Source: Candidatus Bathyarchaeota archaeon (GTDB lineage: Archaea > Thermoproteota > Bathyarchaeia > Bathyarchaeales > Bathycorpusculaceae). From it: 64,000 nt of DNA. Location of the stretch: assembly GCA_026014725.1 (NCBI GenBank), contig JAOZHV010000049.1:1-64000 (forward strand). Direction: 5' to 3'. Each line of letters begins with the position of its first letter. The first letter of the stretch is position 1. Under the pieces are notes generated by a model. That model was not told where the DNA came from, did no database searches, and saw only the letters and a list, made by a program, of their open reading frames with translations. Both the position numbers and the translations under genes were made by a program. Positions 52,269 through 59,473 of the stretch are shown here, one piece after another.

Positions 52269-52528
52269 TGAATACTAATGAGGTAATTTCGTACCCGCTG
52301 ATGACTGAGTCAGCTAGTTTAATGGTTGAAAAAGACAACAAACTAATCTTTGTTGTTAACTTGAAAGCTGGCAAAGCAGACGTTAAACGTGCTGTGGAAG
52401 AACTCTACGAAGTAAAAGTCAGCAAAGTAAACTTGCTCATCACTCCTCAAGGAGTAAAGAAGGCGTTCGTGAAGCTATCTCCTGAATTTAGGGCTTCAGA
52501 TGTTGCTATTAAACTTGGAATACTCTAA
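52268..52528 (+). CDS. rpl23: Large ribosomal subunit protein L23
   Basis: An 86-residue protein at the exit tunnel. YPLMTESASLMVEKDNKLIF and the KADVKRAVEELYEVKV motif identify it; archaeal members are short like this one. It overlaps rpl4 and is followed by rpl2 after 20 bases. Confidence 0.95.
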   Translation: MNTNEVISYPLMTESASLMVEKDNKLIFVVNLKAGKADVKRAVEELYEVKVSKVNLLITPQGVKKAFVKLSPEFRASDVAIKLGIL

Positions 52529-52548
52529 ACTAATAGAAGGTATGATTT

Positions 52549-53292
52549 ATGGGAAAGAGAATTCGTGTTCAAAGGCGTGGTCGCGGTGGACAGAACTTCC
52601 GCGCTTCCACTCACAAACGTGTGGCTCCTGCCAAGTATCCCTCTATTCCACCAAAGGAAGCTTTTGATGGTTTGCTTTGTGGTGTAGTGCAAGACCTTGT
52701 GCATGACCCAGGTCGTGGTTCGCCGTTGTCGTTGGTTAAGTTTGAGAATGGTTTGTCCATGTACACTGTTACTCCTGAAGGAGTATTTACTGGGCAAAAG
52801 ATTTGTTTCGGAGGTAATGCGCCTGCCGAGATAGGAAACATTCTTCCGTTAGGGAAAGTGCCTGAAGGAACACTGGTTTGCGCTCTTGAGTTGCATCCTG
52901 GTGATGGTGGCAAGATGGCGAAGTCTTCTGGTGCTTATGCTACTGTTGTTGGTCACACTCCTCAGGGTACGATGATTCGTCTGCCTTCCAAACGGACACG
53001 GTACATTAACGATTACTGTTTGGCAACTGTGGGTGTGGTTTCTGCGTCTGGACGCATAGAGAAGCCTTTCCTTAAAGCAGGCGAGAAATACCATTTGATG
53101 AAGGCTAAGGGTCACAAGTATCCAAGAACTAGCGGTCGCAAAATGGTTCCTGCAGTGCACCCTTATGGAAGCAGCAAACGTAGTGCAAGGCGAACAACTA
53201 CAACATCTCATGGTGCTCCTCCAGGGCAGAAGGTCGGTTTGATTGCTGCTCGTGGTCCAGGACAGAAGAAAAAGCGTGCTATTCGCGGATAA
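52549..53292 (+). CDS. rpl2: Large ribosomal subunit protein L2
   Basis: A 247-residue protein required for peptidyl transferase activity. The opening RIRVQRRGRGGQNFRAST and the C-terminal VAMNPVDHPHGG-equivalent (KMVPAVHPYGSSKRSARRT) are typical; the eukaryote/archaeal His before PYG is conserved. Confidence 0.97.
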   Translation: MGKRIRVQRRGRGGQNFRASTHKRVAPAKYPSIPPKEAFDGLLCGVVQDLVHDPGRGSPLSLVKFENGLSMYTVTPEGVFTGQKICFGGNAPAEIGNILPLGKVPEGTLVCALELHPGDGGKMAKSSGAYATVVGHTPQGTMIRLPSKRTRYINDYCLATVGVVSASGRIEKPFLKAGEKYHLMKAKGHKYPRTSGRKMVPAVHPYGSSKRSARRTTTTSHGAPPGQKVGLIAARGPGQKKKRAIRG

Positions 53293-53333
53293 GTATAATA
53301 GAGGTTTAAATGAAGTTTAGGTGTAGATGAAAG

Positions 53334-53738
53334 ATGCCGAAAGAATTTAGCTATCGTGGGCACAATCTTGAAAGTTTGTCAGCTATGTCTATGGATGAGT
53401 TTATTGCTTTGCTTCCGTCTAGGCAGAGGAGAAGTTTGCAGCGTGGTTTAACTGCAGAGCAGCGTACCTTGTTGGAAAAGTTGCGTGTTGCTAAAGAGGC
53501 TCAGAAAAAGGGTAAAGATGCTGGGATAAAGACTCATGTTCGGGACTTGATTATTTTGCCCGAGATGGTGGGTGCGAAGATTCAGGTGCATAATGGTAAA
53601 GAATTTGTTGCTATGGAGATTAAGCCTGAGATGATTGGGCACTATCTTGGTGAGTTTGCCATTACTAACAAGCCTGTTAGGCATGGAACTCCTGGTATTG
53701 GTGCGTCGCGTTCTTCGATGTATGTGCCGCTGAAGTAA
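53334..53738 (+). CDS. rps19: Small ribosomal subunit protein S19
   Basis: A 134-residue head protein of the 30S subunit. [39 protein letters not shown], then [20 protein letters not shown] are the archaeal S19 pattern. It is the last gene of the operon in this window: rpl22 and rps3, normally next, are absent. Confidence 0.96.
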   Translation: MPKEFSYRGHNLESLSAMSMDEFIALLPSRQRRSLQRGLTAEQRTLLEKLRVAKEAQKKGKDAGIKTHVRDLIILPEMVGAKIQVHNGKEFVAMEIKPEMIGHYLGEFAITNKPVRHGTPGIGASRSSMYVPLK

Positions 53739-53807
53739 ACCAGCCCTTTTATTTTCTTTGTTTTGTTGATGTTTTCATACGCGTGTTTTACAGTTTGTTG
53801 AAAATGC

Positions 53808-53889
53808 AATTTAGGTCTTTTTTGAGTTTTTTCGCCTTTTCTAGGCTGTCATGTTTTGTTGTCAGGGGAAACTATAGCCCCCTTATTTA
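53808..53889 (-). repeat. Repeat pair F: candidate minus-strand RNA with TATA-G5 box
   Basis: Read on minus: TATA-like TAAATAAGGGGGCTATAG (53889-53872), then CAACAAAACATGAC about 25 bases later, a GCCT/AGGC hairpin with an A-rich loop, and AAAAAAGACCTAAATT (53823-53808). The first and last parts recur at 12898-12916 and 12629-12644; the start region recurs at 50269-50282. This looks like a small RNA gene converging on rps19. Confidence 0.6.
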
Positions 53890-53939
53890 TAGTATTAATA
53901 AGCGCTGTGTGTGAAGGTTTCAGGGGGGAGTGGTGGCGG

Positions 53940-53975
53940 TGTATATACGGTTTGCATATACGTTTGTATATACGC
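53940..53975. repeat. ATATACG/CATATACG short repeats
   Basis: TGTATATACGG, GCATATACG and TGTATATACGC occur within 36 bases. Neighbouring units can pair (GTATATAC with GTATATGC on minus, an AAAC loop), forming a hairpin just downstream of the predicted start of repeat copy C. Confidence 0.5.
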
Positions 53976-53981
53976 AGTTTG

Positions 53982-54113
53982 GTTGCTCTGCCGATAGAGC
54001 CTATCCCCCTATTTAAAGCGCTGATTTTCAACATGCTAATGGCTTGAGAAAGCGTCAATGGCACCTACCCCCTATAGGTTTCTGCATAGAGTTTCTATTA
54101 GCATCCAAATATG
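53982..54113 (-). repeat. Dispersed repeat family, full-length copy C
   Basis: 132 bases matching copy A (31870-31998) in reverse orientation over the full length. On plus: GTTGCTCT with AGAGC pairing, CCCCCTATTTAAAGC, GATTTTCAACATGC, CACCTACCCCCTATAGGT and CCAAATATG. ATGCTAAT (54033-54040) and ATTAGCAT (54097-54104) are a perfect inverted repeat enclosing the ACCTA/TAGGT hairpin, so the distal half can fold as an RNA or cruciform. Confidence 0.7.
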
Positions 54114-54196
54114 CCTAGAAGCGCAGGCGTTGCAACTGGCGTTTGTTTGATTCTTATATTCCACGCGCGAGTATAGTTAGTTTTGGTGTCTACGGT

Positions 54197-54775
54197 TTGG
54201 CTAAAGAACCAGCAACAGTGGTTTACACGGTTGGGCACTCCACCCGAACCCTAGACGAATTCATCGAACTGCTCCAAGCCTACGCCGTCGCGCTGGTGGT
54301 TGACGTTCGCACGGTTCCAAGAAGCAGACACAACCCCCAATTCAACAAAGAAACCCTCCCCGCCACCCTCAAACCGTTTGGCATACGCTACATTCATATG
54401 CCAGAAATCGGCGGACTAAGGCGACCCAAACCCGACTCCGTCAACTTGGCTTGGAAGAACAGCAGTTTCCGCGGCTACGCCGACTACATGCAAACCAAAG
54501 AATTCACCGACAACCTACTAAAAATCATCGCGCTTGCACGGGAGAACCGTTTGGCACTGATGTGTGCTGAAGCGTTGCCTTGGCGCTGCCACCGAAACCT
54601 CATCAGCGATGCCCTCGTGGTACGGCATGTGAAAGTGGAGCACATCATAGGCAAAGACAGCACGATTAATCATGAACTAAACGAGATGGCGCATGTGGAA
54701 GGAACAAAGATAACCTATCCACTATACAGCAAAGAAACACCGCAAAAAACACTAACCGAATTTGGTTCCATTTGA
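54197..54775 (+). CDS. DUF488 family protein
   Basis: A protein of about 192 residues of DUF488: VYTVGHSTRTLDEFIELL, VVDVRTVPRSRHNPQFN, YIHMPEIGG, the SSFRGYADYM region and LALMCAEALPWRCHR. Function is unknown; the CAE...CHR motif suggests a catalytic or metal cysteine-histidine set. TTG at 54197 follows GGTG and a predicted promoter at 54153; the frame is open to TTG 54143, which precedes the transcription start. It lies between repeat copy C and the restriction-modification island. Confidence 0.85.
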   Translation: MAKEPATVVYTVGHSTRTLDEFIELLQAYAVALVVDVRTVPRSRHNPQFNKETLPATLKPFGIRYIHMPEIGGLRRPKPDSVNLAWKNSSFRGYADYMQTKEFTDNLLKIIALARENRLALMCAEALPWRCHRNLISDALVVRHVKVEHIIGKDSTINHELNEMAHVEGTKITYPLYSKETPQKTLTEFGSI

Positions 54776-54820
54776 ACATAACATGTTAAGAAATAGATTT
54801 TATGAAGACAGATAGTTTGG

Positions 54821-55228
54821 TTACCCACCGTATAGTTTACTAAGAATTTTTTTAATACTTTTTTCCAAGTCATGTTTTACGTCATATTCCCAAATTCGAA
54901 TAACTGTCCAGCCTGCCTTTTTTAACTCTCGATTAACTAGGCGGTCTCTTTTTTTATTCTGCTCAATTTTTTTCCTCCAGTATTCAACATTTGATTGAGG
55001 TTTAATGAAGCGTTTAGGATTACAATGCCAAAAATCAGAATCGATAAAGACAGCGATTCTTTTTTCAGAAAAAACAATGTCAGGTTTGCCAATCAATGCC
55101 TTATCATAACGAGTAAATTGAAGACCTCTTTTTTTGAGTTCATTTATTATCATTCGCTCTGCCTTTGTATCTGTAGAACGTATCCTTTGCATTGTCTTTC
55201 TGCGTTGTTCGGGCGTTAAATTATCCAT
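54821..55228 (-). CDS. vsr: Very short patch repair (Vsr) endonuclease
   Basis: A 135-residue nuclease that nicks at T:G mismatches left by deamination of 5-methylcytosine. NLTPEQRRKTMQRIRSTDT, LIGKPDIVFSEKRIAVFID, DFWHCNPK and WRKKIEQNKKRD are the family blocks, with catalytic Asp in PDIV and His in FWH. It is last gene of the methylase-nuclease operon, 5 bases after the PLD nuclease, and should repair the lesion that the adjacent methylase promotes. Confidence 0.93.
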   Translation of the reverse strand: MDNLTPEQRRKTMQRIRSTDTKAERMIINELKKRGLQFTRYDKALIGKPDIVFSEKRIAVFIDSDFWHCNPKRFIKPQSNVEYWRKKIEQNKKRDRLVNRELKKAGWTVIRIWEYDVKHDLEKSIKKILSKLYGG

Positions 55229-55233
55229 ATTTT

Positions 55234-56205
55234 TTACTTAGAAAAGTCCATATAATAAGTTTCATTGTCTATCTTATAAAAGTCGAGATGTGTTCGACCA
55301 TATCTATTTAAATCCTCTTTTCTGATAAATTGACCAGACCTCAAGCCAAGTCTACGCCTGAAATATTGCCCTATTAAGCTATTGTTGTGAGGGGTATGTA
55401 TAGCTTTACCATTAGCCTGTGCTCTAGTGCAAATTAACACTTTATCATCATCGGTATAAACAGTAAAATGAACCCCGACGGCAGGGAAGAAGTCAGAGCG
55501 GTAAACAGTCGAAGGCAATCTGATGTAGGCTTGATTAGGGTCTCTATCATACTCGGGTCTTTGCCCCCAATTTAATCCTGACCTTTTTGGAAGACTTCCG
55601 GAGTTATCAAGCAAGGAAACTCGTATTTGCGGTAGACCTTGTAGAACAAAATCAGGGGGTATCTCTTTATCTTCAAGGAGTTTTTTCTGTCTTTGCAGTC
55701 GCTTGTACGTTTGATCATTATAAATAGTTACAAAATTTTCGGCGTCTATGTGATTGCAATAAATTGTGTCACTTATTAAACTTTTGTAATATTCTGAAAG
55801 ATTCTCAGCTGAGCATTCAACCATTAATTCTTGTTGGTTGCTAAAAGCAGTTTGCGTATAATTCGCTGAGCCTGTAAATGCAAATAACGGCATGTCGTTT
55901 TTGAACCATACGTAAACTTTAGAGTGAACTGGAGGAGTTTTCACAAAATAGCTACAATAAAAGGAATTCTTGAAATCTTCGTTAACAAGCTGTTGGAAGC
56001 CACGGTGATTGCTTTTTGACAGTCCATCCTGTGAGGTCATACCTACTATTAATTCGACATTTACTTTGGCGCCTATGTTTTTCAATGTGTTTAAGTGATG
56101 AAAAGCCATAGCTGGAGTAGCATACCCCGATATGATGCGAAGTTTATTACACCCTTTTTCTGCTGGTTTTATTAGAACACGATTGAATAAATCATTGGTA
56201 ATCAT
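55234..56205 (-). CDS. PLD-type type II restriction endonuclease (NgoFVII-like)
   Basis: A 323-residue nuclease. The phospholipase D motif is present once as HSKVYVWFKND...GSANYTQ (about residues 95-118), as in NgoFVII/BfiI-type restriction enzymes, which work as dimers without metal. The C-terminal half (residues about 180-323) would recognise DNA. It sits between a cytosine methylase and vsr, all on minus with short gaps. The recognition sequence cannot be deduced. Confidence 0.85.
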   Translation of the reverse strand: MITNDLFNRVLIKPAEKGCNKLRIISGYATPAMAFHHLNTLKNIGAKVNVELIVGMTSQDGLSKSNHRGFQQLVNEDFKNSFYCSYFVKTPPVHSKVYVWFKNDMPLFAFTGSANYTQTAFSNQQELMVECSAENLSEYYKSLISDTIYCNHIDAENFVTIYNDQTYKRLQRQKKLLEDKEIPPDFVLQGLPQIRVSLLDNSGSLPKRSGLNWGQRPEYDRDPNQAYIRLPSTVYRSDFFPAVGVHFTVYTDDDKVLICTRAQANGKAIHTPHNNSLIGQYFRRRLGLRSGQFIRKEDLNRYGRTHLDFYKIDNETYYMDFSK

Positions 56206-56231
56206 AATTGTCTATTTCCAACTTGAATTAT

Positions 56232-57341
56232 TTATAAGCGTATCTGTTGGGGTTCAATTAGGGTTGTCTGAAGGCTACTGTAGAGTGATGATGCAATATT
56301 GGGTTCAATATAATTGTATTCTACTTCTGCAAATGTCTTGAGAATTGCTTCAAAGATTACTTGAGCGCCTTTCGGTGGCACTGCCATGCCGATTTGCCTC
56401 CTTACGCTTTCTTTTGAACCAAAGAAAAGAAATGAATCTGGAAAAGTTTGTAGCCTGGCTCTTTCTCTGTTGGTCAGTGCTCTATTCTCTCTCCAATGAT
56501 ACATGTGGGTGCCCCCACCGCCGCTTCCTGTAACTGTATAAGCTGGTTTTTCAGGGTCTAATCGTTTGTATATTGAACTTATTTTTGCACCATTAACTTT
56601 AAGCCTCAAGTGCTCAGGCATATTTGTTGCTGTAAAAGCGTTTTCGCCCGCTTTAATGTATTGTAATCTTTCTACTACATGTTTAGCTTGTTTTGTGCGT
56701 TCATTGTTAGGAGCATCATCTGGTATAGGAGGGTTCTCTAAAGCGTCCTTGCATTTTATTGGTTTTGGGCTTAAAATATCTGGCACTCTAAAAGTTTTGC
56801 CTAAATCCTTTCGTATTCCGACAATAATAATACGGTGCCTCGATTGAGGAACATTATATTGCTCAAATCTATAGAGATTAGGGGTAATATTATACCCTGT
56901 GTTAACCATTTCTTGCAATATTGTTTTGAGTGCCTCTCCTTCATTTGCATTCTTTAATCCCGCTACATTTTCTGCCAGAAACCAAAGAGGCTTGAAATGC
57001 CTAAGTGCTTTTATACCGTAAGTGTAAAGCTGACCATAAACACCATTAAAGCCTTTTTTCTCTCCTACGTCACTAAAGTCATTACATGGAAAGCCAAATG
57101 CAAGAGCATCGATTTTTGGGAGTTTATTCATGTCAAGTTTTGAGACATCTCGGCAAATGACACTTTCTGAACCGCCGGGTTTGATATTGTGGAGGTATGT
57201 TTTACAAGCATCTTCATCATAGTCATTAGCCCATGTTGGAGTGATTGAAAATATTTCACCATCTTTGACTATCTTGGATGAAACTGCTCCGTAAGCTAAG
57301 CCGCCGGCACCGCAAAATAATTCTCCCAGCCTAAAGTTCAT
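56232..57341 (-). CDS. DNA (cytosine-5)-methyltransferase
   Basis: A 369-residue type II methyltransferase. Motif I LFCGAGGLAYG, motif IV GFPCNDFSDVG with the catalytic cysteine, motif VI AENVAGLKN, motif VIII QSRHRIIIVG, motif IX RERARLQTFPDSF and motif X QIGMAVPP are all present; the target recognition region is residues about 195-290. GC content here looks lower than in neighbouring housekeeping genes, consistent with acquisition. First gene of the methylase-nuclease-vsr unit. Confidence 0.94.
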   Translation of the reverse strand: MNFRLGELFCGAGGLAYGAVSSKIVKDGEIFSITPTWANDYDEDACKTYLHNIKPGGSESVICRDVSKLDMNKLPKIDALAFGFPCNDFSDVGEKKGFNGVYGQLYTYGIKALRHFKPLWFLAENVAGLKNANEGEALKTILQEMVNTGYNITPNLYRFEQYNVPQSRHRIIIVGIRKDLGKTFRVPDILSPKPIKCKDALENPPIPDDAPNNERTKQAKHVVERLQYIKAGENAFTATNMPEHLRLKVNGAKISSIYKRLDPEKPAYTVTGSGGGGTHMYHWRENRALTNRERARLQTFPDSFLFFGSKESVRRQIGMAVPPKGAQVIFEAILKTFAEVEYNYIEPNIASSLYSSLQTTLIEPQQIRL

Positions 57342-57496
57342 ATCAAGTCCTTCTATCCACTACGCTTATATTTAATAGTTTTTTCCTTGTTCCTTTAAAA
57401 AATTATACCGATTCGGAATGCTGAATTAATAGTCTCAAGTTATGCGAACAGTCTTGCTCTGTTTTAACTATGGTATAGGGAAAAAGCGCAAGATTT

Positions 57497-58843
57497 CTAT
57501 TGTTTTTGTAGTTTTGCTATGAAGAACCCGTTGCATTGATGCAGATGCGGATAAAGCCTCTGACACTGAGCACGCCCATGTAGCCCCGGCAACCCGATTT
57601 TCGGCTCAATATCCACCAGAAGGAAATCGGTGTGCTCTTTGAGGAACTGCTCGATTATCATTTCGTTTTCCTCAACCGTTATGCTACATGTCGAGTAGGT
57701 TAGGTAGCCACCTTTGGCGACTTTTTCGGCGCAGTTGTTAATCATTTTCCACTGGATTTCTGCCATGTTCGCTATGGAGTTTGGGCTCAAACGCCACTTT
57801 GCTGAGGGTTGCTTGGCGAAGACTCCTGTGCTGGTGCATGGCGGGTCTAAAACCACCAAGTCAGCCTCACCCAAAACAGGGATAGAAACGGTAGCGTCCG
57901 CAATCACGGGTTCCGCGTTTTTTGTTCCCATGCGTTTGGTTTCGCTCTGCCAAGTCTTCATGCGTTTAACTGAAAAATCAAGTGAGTAGATGGTGCCTTG
58001 GTTTTGCATGAGTTGAGCAAGAAACGTTGTTTTTGCGCCCGGTGCAGCAGAAACGTCCAAGACCACACTGTTTGGTTTGGGGTTGGCGGCTAGCGTGGCA
58101 AAACAGCTGGCTTTGTCTTGAACGTAGAATAAGCCTTCTCTGTAGCTGGGCAAAGCGTTTAGCGGCTGTTTAGTTGCTTTGACTTTGTAAGTGTACCGCA
58201 ACGGCTCAACTTTTTCTAGTTCCACCCCTTCAGAACCCAGCCTTTGCACGATTTTCTCTTCAGTCTCCGCCAGCGTGTTCACGCGGATGTACGTGGGAGG
58301 CGGATTAACACTGCCCTCCAAAAACGCTACTGCCTCGTCTCTGCTAAACAGCTTAAAACAGTACTCTACAAACCACTGCGGATGAAAAGTCTGCAAGCTA
58401 ACTTTTTCCTCATCGTTTACCGATTGCAGAATCGGCTGGAGTTGGCGGGTCAGCAGAAAGCCCAAGAATGGTTCGACTTCGCGCAGGGTTTTCCAGCCCA
58501 GAATTGACCTGCCTAAGCTTGCGATGTTTTCTGCTTCTTTGAGGTTGAATTTGCCCCAGTTCTTCACAACACGCGCCTGATAAACGTAGAGTCGCAGGAA
58601 CGCTTGGATTCCAAGGTTGTATTCGCCGACTTTTTTAGGCGCCACCACGCTGTCGATGAATTTGTCGATGAGGTTTTTGCGTCGTGTTGTCTCAACCACC
58701 AAGCCGTAAGCGTACCGAACGGCATCGGGGTTGCGGATGCCCAGTTGCTTGACTGTTCGCATTAGTGCTGAGCGCTCATTTAAGCGGCGCATGTCCATCC
58801 AGCTTAACGTTTCAATGGCGATTGTCCAAGCATCCTTCAACAA
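57497..58843 (-). CDS. RsmB/NSUN-type RNA (cytosine-C5)-methyltransferase
   Basis: A 448-residue enzyme with an N-terminal NusB-like helical domain (residues 1-150) and a catalytic domain: VLDVSAAPGAKTTFLAQLM, DPPCTSTGVF and YSTCSITVEENE, both cysteines of the mechanism being present. Such archaeal proteins methylate rRNA or tRNA cytosines; the NusB domain favours rRNA. Monocistronic; the 58844-58919 gap separates it from the KGG element. Confidence 0.92.
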   Translation of the reverse strand: MLKDAWTIAIETLSWMDMRRLNERSALMRTVKQLGIRNPDAVRYAYGLVVETTRRKNLIDKFIDSVVAPKKVGEYNLGIQAFLRLYVYQARVVKNWGKFNLKEAENIASLGRSILGWKTLREVEPFLGFLLTRQLQPILQSVNDEEKVSLQTFHPQWFVEYCFKLFSRDEAVAFLEGSVNPPPTYIRVNTLAETEEKIVQRLGSEGVELEKVEPLRYTYKVKATKQPLNALPSYREGLFYVQDKASCFATLAANPKPNSVVLDVSAAPGAKTTFLAQLMQNQGTIYSLDFSVKRMKTWQSETKRMGTKNAEPVIADATVSIPVLGEADLVVLDPPCTSTGVFAKQPSAKWRLSPNSIANMAEIQWKMINNCAEKVAKGGYLTYSTCSITVEENEMIIEQFLKEHTDFLLVDIEPKIGLPGLHGRAQCQRLYPHLHQCNGFFIAKLQKQ

Positions 58844-58919
58844 TTACAGTTCACAGCGTAAACAAGATGCAAAGCTTCTAAATAAGACTTCAAAGTAAGG
58901 CCGCTGTTACTGCATTATC

Positions 58920-58939
58920 ACAGCCACATACGTTTATGA
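58920..58939 (+). promoter_or_regulatory. Shared KGG upstream element, copy 3
   Basis: ACAGCCACATACGTTTATGA, one base different from 2863-2882, lies 52 bases before the ribosome binding site of the isolated KGG gene, 56 kb from the array. Retention at a distant locus argues for common control of the KGG genes. Confidence 0.72.
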
Positions 58940-59005
58940 ATCATTCATCGTGCTAGACCATTATGTTCTAAAAAACCAAACTCCAAAAACGGAGGTGACG
59001 TGTTT

Positions 59006-59146
59006 TTGTCAAGGAGGCGAAGGGATGAAGAAGCGACTGCAAGAGGAAAAATGTCGGTGAGCGAAGCTGGCAGACGCGGCGGAGCAAGGGGCGGTCCAAG
59101 AGTCCGCGAACTAGTACGCGAAGGAAAAGAACAAGAAGAAGAATAG
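59006..59146 (+). CDS. Minimal KGG-repeat protein (copy 7)
   Basis: A 46-residue protein consisting of the family head (RGKMSVSEAGRRGG) joined directly to the family tail (GGPRVRELVREGKEQEEE), with no internal FYxEIG unit. TTG at 59006 follows GGAGGTGA at 58991-58998, as in the array. It shows that head plus tail is the smallest form kept. It is followed 68 bases later by a small zinc finger gene on the same strand. Confidence 0.8.
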   Translation: MSRRRRDEEATARGKMSVSEAGRRGGARGGPRVRELVREGKEQEEE

Positions 59147-59213
59147 TGCGTCACAAACTCCCCTGCACACCAGTTTAAGACACTTTGCTCCTTTTTCTTA
59201 GTTAGGTGAAACT

Positions 59214-59372
59214 TTGAGTTCGGCCGTAAAGCGCAAAAGCACTCCTGAAACTAAAGCAGGACAGTACATGTGTCCACAATGCGGCAAAATTTTTGATACT
59301 AAAAAACAGGTTGACAGGCACCTCTGCAAGGAGCATGAAGACCACCTCCGAACTATCGGAGCAATCGTTTAA
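59214..59372 (+). CDS. Small C2H2 zinc finger protein
   Basis: A 52-residue protein with one classical C2H2 finger: CPQCGKIFDTKKQVDRHLCK then H, spacing C-x2-C-x12-H-x4-H (residues 20-41), with a basic N terminus. TTG start at 59214 with AGGTGAAAC seven bases upstream. Archaeal single-finger proteins of this size are candidate DNA-binding regulators or protein adaptors. It lies between KGG copy 7 and polB and may be co-transcribed with either. Confidence 0.75.
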   Translation: MSSAVKRKSTPETKAGQYMCPQCGKIFDTKKQVDRHLCKEHEDHLRTIGAIV

Positions 59373-59473
59373 ACACAAATTTTGCTCTTGCAAGTTAACG
59401 GGCAGTTCCGCTAGTTTGAGAGAGTAAAGATTTTAGTCTCTTCCCACCATGTAACACTAAGGTTAAAACAGGG

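Larger units (their letters stand above)
53739..54196. other. Repeat-rich intergenic region behind the truncated S10-type operon
   Basis: 458 bases without a supported gene. T-rich runs right after rps19 (53747-53776) probably terminate the operon. Then come a copy of the 12.6-12.9 kb motif pair (53808-53889), a GTATATACG-type repeat (53940-53975), full repeat copy C (53982-54113) and a TATA-like TTATATT (54153-54159) for the DUF488 gene. Confidence 0.65.

Noticed and set aside
53940-53975. CRISPR-like or microsatellite repeat
   Set aside because: Three short AT-rich units without spacers; better explained as a hairpin of the neighbouring repeat element.
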